A stretch of DNA of 64,000 nucleotides from Pseudoalteromonas espejiana DSM 9414 (GCF_002221525.1 NZ_CP011028.1:1623001-1687000); one strand, 5' to 3'; shown: positions 10,029 to 20,117, counted from the stretch's first letter. Translations and numbers: made by a program. Notes: a model not told the origin generated them from the letters alone.

Positions 10029-10097
10029 GTATAAATAACAACGCAAAGCCGTTGTAAAATAATAAGCATAAGCCGCTTACACAAAAGAGATAATACC

Positions 10098-11090
10098 ATG
10101 AGCCAAAATTCTTCTGCCCAGTTTACTCCCATTTTAGTCGCCGACATAGGCGGTACTAACGCTCGCTTTGCATTAATCACCGATTTTAACGAGCAATCAA
10201 ACCAATTTGTTATTGAGCATATTAACATATTTCCTAGTGCAAACTTTGGTTCTTTAGAAAGCGCGCTTGAACAGTATTTAACAACTATTCCTCATGTAAC
10301 GCCAACTCGCGCATGTTTAGCAGTTGCAGGCCCAATAAAAGCAGGCCAAGTGCATTTAACAAACTTAGGTTGGCACTTTAGTGTTAACGAGTTTAAAGCA
10401 CATTTCAATCTAACTCAGTTAGAAGTGATTAATGATTTTGCAGCATTTGCCTATGCCGCCCCTTATTTAGACTCAACACTAAACATTACCATTAAACCAG
10501 GGCAAGCCGATGCTAACGCTAATATAGGTGTAATGGGCCCAGGTACTGGTTTTGGCGCTGCGTGCTTAGTGCGTACCGCGCAATCTACGGCAGTGTTAAG
10601 CTCTGAAGGCGGCCATATGACGCTAGCTCCGGTAAACGAGCTTGATTCTTTATTAATAAATGAGCTTCGTAAAGAGCACCCCCATGTTTCAATCGAAACT
10701 GTATTTTCAGGTCCAGGTATTGCTCATTTATACAAAGCAATGGCTGCTGTGAAAGGGGTTCCTGCTAAAAATTTAGATGCCGCGCAAATTAGTAGCTTGG
10801 CTAACAGTGGCGAGTGTGAAGTGTGTGATGCAACCCTAAACCAATTTTGTGATTGGATAGGCAGTGTTGCTGGTGACTTAGCAGTTGTATATGGCGCATT
10901 AGGCGGCTTGTTTATAGGCGGTGGTATTTTACCACGTATGCAAAGCAGATTATTAGAGAGCCGTTTTGTAGAGCGCTTTTCGCAAAAAGGCGTAATGTCA
11001 CAATATGCAGGTCAAATTCCGGTTACGCTAGTAACACAAGATAACATTCCGCTTATTGGCGCTGGTGCGTGTTTATATAACAGCAAATAG
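10098..11090 (+). CDS. glk: Glucokinase
   Basis: The 330-residue protein carries the phosphate-binding motif LVADIGGTNARFAL at residues 12-25, as in the E. coli-type Glk family, and further conserved segments INDFAAFAYA and GPGTGFGAACL. It phosphorylates glucose to glucose-6-phosphate in the cytoplasm. It sits between the two LacI genes and shares an operator palindrome with edd, so glucose from maltodextrin breakdown would be activated and sent to the Entner-Doudoroff route. The ATG at 10098 is preceded by AAAAGAGA. Confidence 0.93.
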   Translation: MSQNSSAQFTPILVADIGGTNARFALITDFNEQSNQFVIEHINIFPSANFGSLESALEQYLTTIPHVTPTRACLAVAGPIKAGQVHLTNLGWHFSVNEFKAHFNLTQLEVINDFAAFAYAAPYLDSTLNITIKPGQADANANIGVMGPGTGFGAACLVRTAQSTAVLSSEGGHMTLAPVNELDSLLINELRKEHPHVSIETVFSGPGIAHLYKAMAAVKGVPAKNLDAAQISSLANSGECEVCDATLNQFCDWIGSVAGDLAVVYGALGGLFIGGGILPRMQSRLLESRFVERFSQKGVMSQYAGQIPVTLVTQDNIPLIGAGACLYNSK

Positions 11091-11126
11091 TTTTTTGCTT
11101 AATGGTTGTATTTGGATAATGAACAA

Positions 11127-12140
11127 ATGAAAAAAGTAACCATAAATAGTGTAGCAAGCCATGCGGGCGTTTCTAAAAAAACGGTATCGCGGGTGTTAAA
11201 TAATGAGCCTAACGTAAGTGCAGCCACACGCGAAAAAGTGCTTAAAGTATTTAAAGAGCTTGATTATACGCCAAACCCAATAGCACGCGGACTTGCGCAA
11301 AATCGTAGCTTTATTATTGGTTGTTTGTACGATAACCCAAGTAAAAGTTATATAACACGCGTACAAACAGGTGCACTTGCTGCTTGTAAAGAAAATAACT
11401 ACAACTTATTAATACACCCCTGCGAATTACGTGGTGATGATTTAATTAACGATATTGAACAGTTATTACAAACATCACGCTTAGATGGTGTTGTACTTAC
11501 TCCGCCATTTGGTGATTTTGAAAAACTTGCTAATTTTTTAAAAACTAAAAAAATACCGTATGCACGGGTTGCATCAGCATTACTTGAAGATGATTCAATT
11601 TCGGTGCGTAGTAACGATGAGCAGGGCGCTTATGAAATTACCGAGCATTTAATTTCGCTTGGTCACAAATCTATCGCTTTTATTAAAGGGCACCCTGATC
11701 ACAGTGCAACTCAGCAGCGCTTTAAAGGTTACAGACGAGCTTTAGCAAGCCATGGAATAGAATTTGACGAGCGCTTGGTAGAAGAGGGTAACTTTAGTTA
11801 TCACTCAGGTGTAGACAGCGCACGCAGTATTTTAGATTTATCGCCAAGGCCAACGGCTGTATTTGCATCGAACGATTACATGGCGGCAGCGGTACTAAAG
11901 CTTGCCACACAGCGCCAGTTACGCGTACCCGATGATATATCTATTGCAGGGTTTGATAACGCACCAATTGCACGCCACATTTGGCCTGGTTTAACAACAA
12001 TTGCACAACCTGTAGAAGAAATGACTAAGCAAGCTGTTACGCAGCTTATTTCGCATATTTCACAACCGCAAGATCAGCCTTATCAGGTAACACTTGAATC
12101 ACGACTAATAACACGAGAGTCAACAGCTGCAATAAAGTAA
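11127..12140 (+). CDS. LacI-family transcriptional regulator, second copy (probable glk/edd regulator)
   Basis: The 337-residue protein starts at the ATG at 11127; an upstream in-frame TTG at 11106 would add seven unlikely residues. The LacI helix-turn-helix KVTINSVASHAGVSKKTVSRVLN is at the N-terminus, followed by the sensor domain with LDGVVLTPPFGDF and SIAGFDNAPIARHIWPGLTTI. It lies 36 bases after glk and upstream of edd with a terminator between, so it is probably co-transcribed with glk and may be autoregulated through the palindrome at 9912-9925. It is the more likely owner of the three palindromes because it lies between the sites. Confidence 0.88.
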   Translation: MKKVTINSVASHAGVSKKTVSRVLNNEPNVSAATREKVLKVFKELDYTPNPIARGLAQNRSFIIGCLYDNPSKSYITRVQTGALAACKENNYNLLIHPCELRGDDLINDIEQLLQTSRLDGVVLTPPFGDFEKLANFLKTKKIPYARVASALLEDDSISVRSNDEQGAYEITEHLISLGHKSIAFIKGHPDHSATQQRFKGYRRALASHGIEFDERLVEEGNFSYHSGVDSARSILDLSPRPTAVFASNDYMAAAVLKLATQRQLRVPDDISIAGFDNAPIARHIWPGLTTIAQPVEEMTKQAVTQLISHISQPQDQPYQVTLESRLITRESTAAIK

Positions 12141-12163
12141 CCCCCATTTTTGTTTTTCACAGT

Positions 12164-12200
12164 AACCCGAATTTGAGTGACGCTTATTCGGGTTTTTTTT
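12164..12200 (+). terminator. Intrinsic terminator after the second LacI gene
   Basis: Arms AACCCGAAT and ATTCGGGTT are followed by a run of T. It separates the glk-lacI unit from the edd promoter region. Confidence 0.88.
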
Positions 12201-12285
12201 GTACTAATTTTAGCCTTTAAACTAAAATTAGCGTGGTCATTAAATGGTCACGTTAAAATTTTAGACTATTTTTGTTACTCAGGGT

Positions 12286-12299
12286 TGACACCGGTGTCA
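12286..12299. promoter_or_regulatory. LacI-type operator 1 at the edd promoter
   Basis: TGACACCGGTGTCA, the same palindrome as in front of glk, flanked by T and A so the symmetry extends to 16 bp. Its left half forms a consensus TTGACA at 12285-12290; a -10-like TTAATA lies at 12310-12315 (spacer of 19, slightly long). Repressor binding would cover the -35. Confidence 0.8.
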
Positions 12300-12318
12300 A
12301 TGCTATGCGTTAATACAG

Positions 12319-12332
12319 TGACACCGGTGTCA
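12319..12332. promoter_or_regulatory. LacI-type operator 2 at the edd promoter
   Basis: A second exact TGACACCGGTGTCA, 33 bp from the first start to start, which is close to three helical turns. The pair therefore lies on the same DNA face, near the expected start site, suitable for co-operative binding. Confidence 0.8.
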
Positions 12333-12387
12333 GGGTTGTTGTGAGAGGCTCCCTGGTAGCGTACCTTTGAACGGGTAAATCAAAGAT

Positions 12388-12436
12388 GCTCAGTGCAGTT
12401 ATTTACGTGGAGTCTGTAATTGCAACTGAGCCTTTT
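12388..12436 (+). other. Terminator-like hairpin in the edd leader
   Basis: Arms GCTCAGT and ACTGAGC, extended by GCA/TGC past a bulge, enclose a large loop. The right arm is followed by CTTTTTCC, 30 bases before the edd ATG. With about 130 bases between the second operator and the ATG, there is room for a folded leader. The weak loop makes this less certain than the glk hairpin. Confidence 0.4.
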
Positions 12437-12465
12437 TCCTCTAACTAATAGAGATGAGCTAAATT

Positions 12466-14316
12466 ATGTTGCACCCTCGCATTGAAGAAGTCACCCAACG
12501 CGTTATTGAACGCAGTAAACAAACCCGTCAAGATTACTTAGATCGTATTTCGCACGCAAAAAAACAAACAAGAGTTCGTGCCGGACTAGGCTGCGGAAAC
12601 ATCGCTCACGTTATGGCTGCATGTAGCAGCGACGACAAAGCGCGCTTAAAGGCTGATGAGCAGCCAAATCTTGCTATTATTAACTCATATAACGATATGC
12701 TTTCGGCCCATGTGCCATACAAAGACTACCCAGATTTAATTAAAGACCTTGCAACTAAGTACGATGCAACAGCACAAGTTGCTGGTGGTGTACCTGCAAT
12801 GTGTGATGGTGTTACGCAAGGGCGTGACGGCATGGAACTATCGCTTTTTTCTCGCGATGTTATTGCAATGTCTACAGCGGTTTCATTATCGCATGACGTA
12901 TTTGACGGCGTATTTTGTTTAGGCGTATGTGACAAAATTGTCCCAGGTTTATTAATTGGCGCATTATCATTTGGCCATTTACCTGTGTTCTTTTTACCAG
13001 CAGGCCCAATGCAATCTGGTATCCCAAATAAAGAAAAAGCACGTATTCGTCAAAAGTTTGCACAAGGCTTAGTAAGCCGTGAAGACTTATTAGAAGCTGA
13101 AAGCGCGTCTTACCACAGCGCGGGTACTTGTACGTTTTACGGTACTGCTAACTCAAACCAAATGCTTATGGAAATAATGGGTTTGCACCTTCCTGGTAGC
13201 TCATTTATCAACCCATACACAGAGCTTCGCGATGGACTAACAGGTAATGCTGTAGAAACCATGCTTAAGCAGCTTACAGATGATAAAGAAAGCCCGTGTT
13301 TAGCAGAGGTCATTAGCGAAAAAACCATTATTAATGGTTTAGTTGGCTTGCTATCAACAGGTGGCTCTACTAACCACGCTATTCATATTGTTGCTATTGC
13401 AAAAGCGGCTGGTATTCAAGTTACATGGAAAGACATGTCTGATTTATCAGAAGTTGTTCCACTACTTACGCGTATTTACCCGAACGGCTCGGCAGATGTA
13501 AACCACTTCCAAGCTGCAGGCGGAATGGGCTTTTTAATGCGTGAACTTGCAAGTGCTGGTTATTTGCATACCGATGTGAAAACAATGCTAGGTGATGGCC
13601 TTGCACCGTACATGACAGAGCCGCGTCTCGATAAAGACGAAAGCTTAATCATGAGCGATTCAAATGGCCCAACTAAAGTTAAATGGGTAGATTGTCCTGA
13701 AAACTCTCTTGATGAAGAAGTACTTCGCCCAATTAACAACCCATTTAGCAAGCAAGGCGGCTTACAGCTACTTACTGGTAACTTAGGTAAAGCAGTAATT
13801 AAAGTATCTGCTGTAGCAACCGAGCACCAAGTAGTAACAGCGCCTGCTAAAGTATTTAGCTCACAAGGCGAACTGCAAGAGGCATATAGCCGTGGCGAGT
13901 TAAACCAAGACTTTATTGCTGTGCTTAAAGAGCAGGGCCCTAAAGCTAAAGGTATGCCAGAGCTTCATAAATTAACGCCAGTAATGGCAACTCTTCAAGA
14001 CGAAGGCTTTAAAGTAGCCATTGTTACCGATGGCCGTATGTCGGGTGCATCAGGCAAAGTACCTGCTGCAATCCACCTAGCGCCAGAAGCTGTTGAAGGT
14101 GGCATTATTGCTAAAATTCAAGAAGGCGATTTAGTAACACTAGATGCGCCAAGCGGAATATTAAAGGTACATGTTAGCGATGAAGAGCTTGCTAAACGTG
14201 AACTACAACTTAGCCAACCAAGCCTAACATTTGGTACAGGTCGAGAGTTATTTACTGGATTTAGAAATATTGTAAGCAGTGCCGATTTAGGTGCGAGTGC
14301 TTTTGGACTTGAATAA
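12466..14316 (+). CDS. edd: Phosphogluconate dehydratase
   Basis: The 616-residue protein is the normal length for Edd and has family signatures: [32 protein letters not shown], and the C-terminal [17 protein letters not shown]. It dehydrates 6-phosphogluconate to KDPG with an iron-sulfur cluster; conserved Cys residues occur in CDG, GVCDK and [14 protein letters not shown]. It is the first gene of edd-eda-gap, behind two operator palindromes. Confidence 0.96.
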   Translation: MLHPRIEEVTQRVIERSKQTRQDYLDRISHAKKQTRVRAGLGCGNIAHVMAACSSDDKARLKADEQPNLAIINSYNDMLSAHVPYKDYPDLIKDLATKYDATAQVAGGVPAMCDGVTQGRDGMELSLFSRDVIAMSTAVSLSHDVFDGVFCLGVCDKIVPGLLIGALSFGHLPVFFLPAGPMQSGIPNKEKARIRQKFAQGLVSREDLLEAESASYHSAGTCTFYGTANSNQMLMEIMGLHLPGSSFINPYTELRDGLTGNAVETMLKQLTDDKESPCLAEVISEKTIINGLVGLLSTGGSTNHAIHIVAIAKAAGIQVTWKDMSDLSEVVPLLTRIYPNGSADVNHFQAAGGMGFLMRELASAGYLHTDVKTMLGDGLAPYMTEPRLDKDESLIMSDSNGPTKVKWVDCPENSLDEEVLRPINNPFSKQGGLQLLTGNLGKAVIKVSAVATEHQVVTAPAKVFSSQGELQEAYSRGELNQDFIAVLKEQGPKAKGMPELHKLTPVMATLQDEGFKVAIVTDGRMSGASGKVPAAIHLAPEAVEGGIIAKIQEGDLVTLDAPSGILKVHVSDEELAKRELQLSQPSLTFGTGRELFTGFRNIVSSADLGASAFGLE

Positions 14317-14350
14317 TAATTGCCACACACTGGGTAATGAGGAACAAGTA

Positions 14351-14971
14351 ATGAGTATTGAAAAAATCTTAGCGTCGGCACCTGTGGTGCCAGTGGTTGT
14401 AATCGAAAAACTAGAAGATGCAGCACCACTAGCTAGAGCGTTATATAACGGTGGCTTAAAAGCCCTTGAAATTACGCTACGTACACCTGTTGCTGTTGAA
14501 GCAGTAAAACTTATGAAAGCAGAGGTTCCAGAGGCTTTCGTTGGTACAGGTACAGTGGTTGATAAAGCAAGCTTTGACGCTTCAGTAGAAGCCGGCGCTG
14601 ATTTTATGGTAAGCCCAGGCGTAAGTGATGAACTATTAGCACTGGCTAAAAATTCAGATATTCCATTTTTACCAGGAGCTGCAACTGCGAGTGAAGTTAT
14701 GCAGTTAGCAAGCCATGGCTTTAAGTATTTAAAATTCTTCCCAGCTGAAGCGGCTGGCGGAACAGCAATGCTTAAGTCGATTGGTGGCCCATTACCACAT
14801 ATTACTTTTTGCCCAACCGGTGGCATTAGCCTAGCAACTGCACCTAACTATTTAGCGCTTAAAAACGTTATTTGTGTTGGTGGTACGTGGATGCTAGATA
14901 AACAACTAATTGAAAACAAAGACTGGCAAGCCATTGAAGCGCTTGCTCGCCAAGCAAGTGAAGTTAAATAG
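14351..14971 (+). CDS. eda: KDPG aldolase (2-dehydro-3-deoxyphosphogluconate aldolase)
   Basis: The 206-residue protein begins at the ATG at 14351, behind a GAGGA site; a further upstream ATG at 14291 overlaps edd and adds 20 residues with no homology to the family. The Schiff-base Lys is in FKYLKFFPAEAAGG and the catalytic Glu in ALEITLRTPVA. It splits KDPG to pyruvate and glyceraldehyde-3-phosphate. It sits 34 bases after edd in the same unit. Confidence 0.95.
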   Translation: MSIEKILASAPVVPVVVIEKLEDAAPLARALYNGGLKALEITLRTPVAVEAVKLMKAEVPEAFVGTGTVVDKASFDASVEAGADFMVSPGVSDELLALAKNSDIPFLPGAATASEVMQLASHGFKYLKFFPAEAAGGTAMLKSIGGPLPHITFCPTGGISLATAPNYLALKNVICVGGTWMLDKQLIENKDWQAIEALARQASEVK

Positions 14972-14982
14972 GAGTCTAATAA

Positions 14983-15987
14983 ATGATTAATGTAGCAATT
15001 AATGGCTATGGCCGTATCGGTCGCAACGTATTACGTGCACTTTACGAGTCAGCACAAAACAGTGAAATTAAAATTGTAGCAATTAACGATTTAGCACCTG
15101 CTAACGTAAACGCACATTTAACACAGTTTGACTCAGTGCATGGTCAATTTTCTCAAAAAGTAACATTATCAGATAACACTATGTTAATTGGTGATGACGT
15201 AATTACGCTTACTCAAGAGCGTGACCCTGCAAACTTACCGTGGAAAGAGCTGAACGTAGATATCGTTTTAGAATGTACTGGCTTTTTCACTAAGCGTGAC
15301 GACGCGGCTAAGCACATTACTGCTGGCGCTAAAAAAGTAATTGTATCAGCACCTGGTAAAGACCTAGACGCAACTGTAGTACATGGCGTTAACAGCGATG
15401 TAATTAACGCTGATAGCAACATTATCTCTAACGCTTCTTGTACTACTAACTGTTTAGCGCCAATTGCAAAAGCAATTAACGACACAGTAGGTATTGAGCA
15501 AGGTAGCATGACCACTATTCATGCTTACACAAACGATCAAAACTTATCTGACGTTTATCACCCAGATCTATACCGTGCGCGTAGCGCAACACAGTCTATG
15601 ATCCCAACTAAAACAGGTGCTGCTGCAGCTGTTGGCTTAGTACTTCCTGAGCTTGCGGGTAAATTAGACGGTATGTCGGTACGTGTACCTACTATCAATG
15701 TTTCTTTAGTAGACTTTACGTTTATCACTAAACGCGATACAACAGCTGAAGAAATCAACGAAGTAATGAAAGCCGCAGCAACAGGTTCAATGAAAGAAAT
15801 CTTAGAATATAACGAGCTTCCGCTTGTTTCTATCGATTTCAATCACAACCCAGCGTCGTCAATTTTTGATGCAACGCAAACTAAAGCTGATGGCAAACTA
15901 GTTAAAGTAATGGCTTGGTACGACAACGAGTGGGGTTTCTCAAACCGCATGTTAGACCAAGTTAAAGCATTAGGTCAGTACTTATAA
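14983..15987 (+). CDS. gap: Glyceraldehyde-3-phosphate dehydrogenase, class I
   Basis: The 334-residue protein has the NAD-binding [15 protein letters not shown], the active-site NASCTTNC and the C-terminal [14 protein letters not shown]. It oxidises the triose released by Eda, so the operon holds the Entner-Doudoroff steps and the entry to lower glycolysis. A good AGGAG site lies 7-8 bases before the ATG, 11 bases after eda. It belongs to the short GapA-type length class. Confidence 0.95.
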   Translation: MINVAINGYGRIGRNVLRALYESAQNSEIKIVAINDLAPANVNAHLTQFDSVHGQFSQKVTLSDNTMLIGDDVITLTQERDPANLPWKELNVDIVLECTGFFTKRDDAAKHITAGAKKVIVSAPGKDLDATVVHGVNSDVINADSNIISNASCTTNCLAPIAKAINDTVGIEQGSMTTIHAYTNDQNLSDVYHPDLYRARSATQSMIPTKTGAAAAVGLVLPELAGKLDGMSVRVPTINVSLVDFTFITKRDTTAEEINEVMKAAATGSMKEILEYNELPLVSIDFNHNPASSIFDATQTKADGKLVKVMAWYDNEWGFSNRMLDQVKALGQYL

Positions 15988-16019
15988 TTGACCCTGTAAA
16001 AGTTTAGCTTTATCCAACC

Positions 16020-16046
16020 AAGCCTGCATTATGCAGGCTTTTTTAT
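16020..16046 (+). terminator. Intrinsic terminator after gap
   Basis: Arms AAGCCTGCAT and ATGCAGGCTT with a one-base gap (effective loop 3-5 bases) are followed by TTTTATTTT. It also separates gap from the convergent kinase gene. Confidence 0.9.
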
Positions 16047-16056
16047 TTTAATTAAT

Positions 16057-17352
16057 TTATACCAAGTCGTTTAATAAAGCGATTAGCGCTTTAAAGTTAG
16101 GGCGAGATGCGATAGCGGTATTTATAGCTCGCGTGGCTATATCGGACATTTTATTAAACAGTTCGTTTTGCTTATCTGCTGTACTAACAGTACTTAGTAA
16201 ATCCTCAATTAAACACCCAAAAGCACGCACTTCTATTAACTGTATTTGCTGCTGCTGATATATCCTGAGCATAGCTAAATTTGTAGCTGCACCAAAATCG
16301 CCAAATAAAACGTCATATTGGTCGTTTATCATGGTGTTGTGTGCGTAAATGTCGCCATGGCTTACGTGATTATCATGTAGGTGAGCAAGCGTATTGGCCA
16401 TCTGCTTTGCTATTTTATAAACAGCTTCAATAGGGTAATTACAACCATCATTAAAGGTATCGCGCGTGCACGTTTGTAAACTTGGCGGTAAACCTAAATT
16501 TGTATAATTAGTATCTATTAATTCCATTACTAAGCCAAGCTGTGTGCTTTGCTCTATATAGCTTAATACATTTATTAGGTTTGTATGCTTTGCAGCTTGC
16601 AGGCAGCAATTTACTTCATCAAGTGGGTAGCCATCGCTCGTTATTGACCCTTTAAATAGTTTTACAGCAACATTATTATGTTCTGCTTTTGCAAGGTGTA
16701 TAACGCCAGATGCACCTTGGCCTATTACTTTTTTAAGCTGAAAATTTTTAAGCGGGGTATTTTTTAAAGTACTTTTTGTTAAGCACTGCGCTTTATTAAA
16801 TTCGTTACCGGCAAAGGCAAGCCAAGCAAGTTTTGGTAATTCTAGTAGCCAATCGTCGAGTTTTATTAGGTTGTTTGCAGAGAGCCTTACAAGCTCTAAA
16901 TTAGTACAGTTAGCCATGCTTGTCGGTAAATGTTTTAGGTTATTACCTGCAAGCGCAAGCTTTTTAAGCTGGGTGTAATTACCAAAGTCTTCAGGCAGTT
17001 CGCTTAACGTGTTATCGGTGAGTATTAACCACTCAATATGTTTTGGCAGGCTGTTTAGTGCAAACTCTGAAATTTGATTACCTTTAAACGCGACCATAAT
17101 TAAAGCAGGGCATTTAGCCAGCACTTCAGGGATATGCTTAAATTGGTTAAACGATAAAAACACGCGTTTTAAACGGTGTAAACAGGCAAACTCAGCAGGT
17201 AAATCAGATAAATTATTATTTGATAAATCGAGTACTTCGAGGGTGTCTGCAAGGGTAAAAATTTCTGATGGGAATTCAGTTATCTCTTCAACAAGTTGTA
17301 AACGTTTAGCACCTTTAAGTTTGCCAGCGCTAAGTTCTGAAAGGGTGTTCAT
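16057..17352 (-). CDS. Leucine-rich-repeat protein kinase-like protein
   Basis: The 431-residue protein has two parts. Residues 20-195 hold six to seven leucine-rich repeats (pattern LxxLxLxxNxLxxLP, e.g. LEVLDLSNNNLSDLP). Residues 205-431 are a protein-kinase fold: glycine loop GQGASGVIHLA, VAVKLF with the ATP-binding Lys, catalytic loop HVSHGDIYAHNTMIN and DFGAA. The catalytic loop has HGD in place of the usual HRD, as in several bacterial and small-molecule kinases, while catalytic Asp, Asn and DFG Asp are kept, so activity is plausible. No signal peptide or membrane segment is seen. Targets are unknown. Confidence 0.85.
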   Translation of the reverse strand: MNTLSELSAGKLKGAKRLQLVEEITEFPSEIFTLADTLEVLDLSNNNLSDLPAEFACLHRLKRVFLSFNQFKHIPEVLAKCPALIMVAFKGNQISEFALNSLPKHIEWLILTDNTLSELPEDFGNYTQLKKLALAGNNLKHLPTSMANCTNLELVRLSANNLIKLDDWLLELPKLAWLAFAGNEFNKAQCLTKSTLKNTPLKNFQLKKVIGQGASGVIHLAKAEHNNVAVKLFKGSITSDGYPLDEVNCCLQAAKHTNLINVLSYIEQSTQLGLVMELIDTNYTNLGLPPSLQTCTRDTFNDGCNYPIEAVYKIAKQMANTLAHLHDNHVSHGDIYAHNTMINDQYDVLFGDFGAATNLAMLRIYQQQQIQLIEVRAFGCLIEDLLSTVSTADKQNELFNKMSDIATRAINTAIASRPNFKALIALLNDLV

Positions 17353-17374
17353 AAAATAATACAGGCCTTTAAAA

Positions 17375-17400
17375 TAAAAAAGCCAACATAACTGTTGGCT
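17375..17400 (-). terminator. Intrinsic terminator after yebC
   Basis: Arms AGCCAACA and TGTTGGCT; on the minus strand the hairpin is followed by TTTTTTATTTT, which suits the leftward yebC gene. Confidence 0.85.
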
Positions 17401-17424
17401 TTAAATGTATACGTTTAAATAAGT

Positions 17425-18138
17425 TTAAAATTGTGCGTTATGGTAAACGTTTTGCACGTCGTCACAATCTTCAAGCATGGCTAAAAAGCGCTCCATTACT
17501 TCAACGTCTTCACCTTCAATAGGCGCTTCAACTTGCGGCACAAACGAAATTAGGTCTACGTCAAAGTCGGTAATACCCATTTCTTCAAGTGCTGTGCGTG
17601 TGCTGTTATATTCAGTATGCGGAGCAAAAACAGTGACTTTACCATCTTCTACTTCTACATCTGTTACATCTACATCAGCCATCATTAGTGCTTCTAGAAC
17701 TGCTTCGTCGTCATCACCATCAAAAACAAAAATAGCGAGGTGATCAAATAAATGTGATACCGAATTTTGTGCGCCAATTTTAGCATTTGCTTTGGTAAAA
17801 CAAATACGTACATCAGCAAACGTACGTTTATTGTTGTCTGTTAAACAGTCAACAATAATCATACAGTTACCAGGGCCGTACCCTTCGTAACGAGTTGCAG
17901 CGTAGTCTTCACCACCGCCGCCTTTAGCTTTATCTATAGCACGCTCAATTACGTGTGCCGGTACTTGATCTTTTTTAGCGCGTTCAATTAAACGGCGAAG
18001 TGCAAGGTTTCCATCTGGATCTACACCCCCGTTTTTAGCACAAATGTATATTTCTTTACCGTACTTAGAATAAACTTTAGTTTTAGCACCCGCAGTTTTA
18101 GCCATTGAATCTTTTTTGTTTTGGTAAGCTCTTCCCAT
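17425..18138 (-). CDS. yebC: YebC/PmpR-family protein (TACO1 family)
   Basis: The 237-residue protein starts [21 protein letters not shown] and has the family segments [19 protein letters not shown] and [11 protein letters not shown], with an acidic C-terminal domain. Members bind DNA as regulators in some bacteria and help translation of difficult (proline-rich) stretches in others; which applies here is not shown. It is a single-gene unit with its own terminator. Confidence 0.93.
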   Translation of the reverse strand: MGRAYQNKKDSMAKTAGAKTKVYSKYGKEIYICAKNGGVDPDGNLALRRLIERAKKDQVPAHVIERAIDKAKGGGGEDYAATRYEGYGPGNCMIIVDCLTDNNKRTFADVRICFTKANAKIGAQNSVSHLFDHLAIFVFDGDDDEAVLEALMMADVDVTDVEVEDGKVTVFAPHTEYNSTRTALEEMGITDFDVDLISFVPQVEAPIEGEDVEVMERFLAMLEDCDDVQNVYHNAQF

Positions 18139-18179
18139 CTGCGTTTCGCCTTAATATGTAAATTATTGAATAAAATTGC

Positions 18180-18209
18180 AAGGCGGTATTCTAAAGGTAA
18201 AGCCGCCTT
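18180..18209 (-). terminator. Probable terminator after the ABC transporter gene
   Basis: Arms AAGGCGG and CCGCCTT, 16-base loop. On the minus strand the second arm is followed by GCAATTTTATT. The long loop and interrupted T-run lower certainty. Confidence 0.5.
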
Positions 18210-18230
18210 ATCGCCAGTAAATAGGGTTAA

Positions 18231-20012
18231 TTAATCGTCTTGCTGTTGTAATAACCACATTTGAGCGTATAGCCCATTTTTTGATAAAAGCGCTGAGTGC
18301 GTACCTTGCTCTACCAGCTCACCTTTATTAAATACCAGTATGTCATCGGCATCGATAATAGTAGAGAGCCTATGAGCAATCACCACGCTGGTATGGTTTT
18401 GCGTAACAGCACGCATTGCATTTAATATTGCTTGTTCAGCGTGCGAGTCGAGTGCTGAGGTTGCTTCATCAAATATTAAAATAGGGGAGCGCTTTAAAAT
18501 AGCGCGTGCAATGGCAATACGTTGTTTTTCGCCGCCTGATACCTTTAAACCCCGTTCGCCAACGAGTGTTTGGTCGCCGCTTTCTAATGTTGAAATAAAG
18601 TCTTTTAAATGTGCCATTTCAATGGCTTTATCTATTTCAGCATCGCTCGCTGAGGGTCTGCCATAGGCTATGTTTTCACGTATGGTGGTATTAAATAGCA
18701 CAGTGTCTTGTGGCACTATAGCAATAGCACTTCGCAGGCTATTAAGTGTAACTGAATCTATGGCTTGGTTATCTATAGTAATAGTGCCCGAGTTCACATC
18801 GTAAAAGCGATAAAGTAACCGTGCTAATGAGCTTTTACCTGCACCACTTGCCCCTACAACCGCCACTTTACTGCCTGCTTTTATTTTAAAGCTAATGTTA
18901 TTGAGTATTGGGCGACTGGCATTGTATCTAAAACTTACATTATTAAACGCTATGTCGCCGTGAGTAAGTATTAGGTTTTGTGCATTAGGTCGCTCAATGA
19001 CTTGTGGCTTTTTATTAAGTAAGCCCAGCATGTTTTCTAAATCGGTAAGTGCACGCCTTATTTCACGATACACAAATCCCAAAAAGTTAAGCGGTAAAAA
19101 TAATTGGATCATATATGCGTTTATCATTACAAGTTCACCAATTGTTAAAGCGCCGGTTACCACTTCTTTAGCGCCTAACCACATCAGCGCCGTTATAGCA
19201 CTTGCTATAATAAGCGCCTGGCCAGAATTAAGCGCAAGTAACGACATTCTATTTTTCAAGCGGGCGGTTTCCCAGTTTGCTAAAAAGGAGTCGTATGTTT
19301 TAGCCTCAAATTCTTCGTTGTTAAAGTATTTTACAGTTTCAAAGTTAAGAAGGCTGTCTATGGCGCGAGTATTACTTAAATTATCGGCGGCATTTGCCTC
19401 ACGTATAAAGCGGTTTCGCCACTGCGTTACTGTTACGGTAAAGGTAATATATATTGCAACCGCTAATAAGGTTATTAACGCAAACCAAACAGAAAATAGC
19501 GTCCCAAAAATAATAGCAACGGTGAGTATTTCAAAAAGAGTCGGTACAATATTAAACATCAAAAAGCGCATTAAAAAGCTTAACCCACTCGTGCCACGTT
19601 CTATGTCACGGCTTATCCCGCCGGTTTGTCTATCTAAGTGAAAGGCAAGCTCAAGCGAATGTAAATGTTTAAATACCTTTAAACCAATATCGCGCATAGC
19701 GTGCTCTGTTACACGAGAGAACACCACATCGCGTACTTCGCCTAAAAAAACACTTGCAAACCTAAGTCCACCATACATAAGCAGTAGTAACGCAGGAATA
19801 ACTAAAATTGGATTAATTGATTTATCTATCGAGTCGATAATTTCTTTTAGCGCCCAAGGCATTAAAAGTGTTGCGCCTTTAGCCCCTATAAGGGCTAAAA
19901 GTGCAATAAATACTCGTCCTTTAAATTTAGTAATGTAAGGCCACAGCGTTTTAATGCTTTGTTTTAAGGTCATGGCATCGGCGCGTTTTTCTGTACTGTG
20001 CTTGGAGCGCAT
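18231..20012 (-). CDS. ABC transporter, fused permease and ATPase (Atm1/HMT1-like)
   Basis: The 593-residue half-transporter has a six-helix membrane domain (about residues 20-320) and a nucleotide-binding domain with Walker A VGASGAGKSS, signature VSGGEKQR, Walker B ILIFDEATSALD and the switch His in VIAHRLS. The N-terminal TLWPYITKFKGRVFIALLALIGAKGATLLMPWALKEIID resembles Atm1/AtmA exporters of glutathione- or sulfur-linked compounds and heavy metals. It would act as a homodimer in the inner membrane. The exact cargo is inferred from family resemblance only. Confidence 0.85.
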   Translation of the reverse strand: MRSKHSTEKRADAMTLKQSIKTLWPYITKFKGRVFIALLALIGAKGATLLMPWALKEIIDSIDKSINPILVIPALLLLMYGGLRFASVFLGEVRDVVFSRVTEHAMRDIGLKVFKHLHSLELAFHLDRQTGGISRDIERGTSGLSFLMRFLMFNIVPTLFEILTVAIIFGTLFSVWFALITLLAVAIYITFTVTVTQWRNRFIREANAADNLSNTRAIDSLLNFETVKYFNNEEFEAKTYDSFLANWETARLKNRMSLLALNSGQALIIASAITALMWLGAKEVVTGALTIGELVMINAYMIQLFLPLNFLGFVYREIRRALTDLENMLGLLNKKPQVIERPNAQNLILTHGDIAFNNVSFRYNASRPILNNISFKIKAGSKVAVVGASGAGKSSLARLLYRFYDVNSGTITIDNQAIDSVTLNSLRSAIAIVPQDTVLFNTTIRENIAYGRPSASDAEIDKAIEMAHLKDFISTLESGDQTLVGERGLKVSGGEKQRIAIARAILKRSPILIFDEATSALDSHAEQAILNAMRAVTQNHTSVVIAHRLSTIIDADDILVFNKGELVEQGTHSALLSKNGLYAQMWLLQQQDD

Positions 20013-20117
20013 TAAAAGCCTCGGTAAAATTAAATTGAATACTTAATAGATATGCATTGTATTTTAAATACTTGCCCTTATATACTACGCATCCCTTATT
20101 TTAGTTTTAAAATAATC

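Noticed and set aside
18997..19641. 214-residue plus-strand frame inside the ABC transporter gene
   Set aside because: Antisense to a clear ABC transporter whose motifs fill the region.
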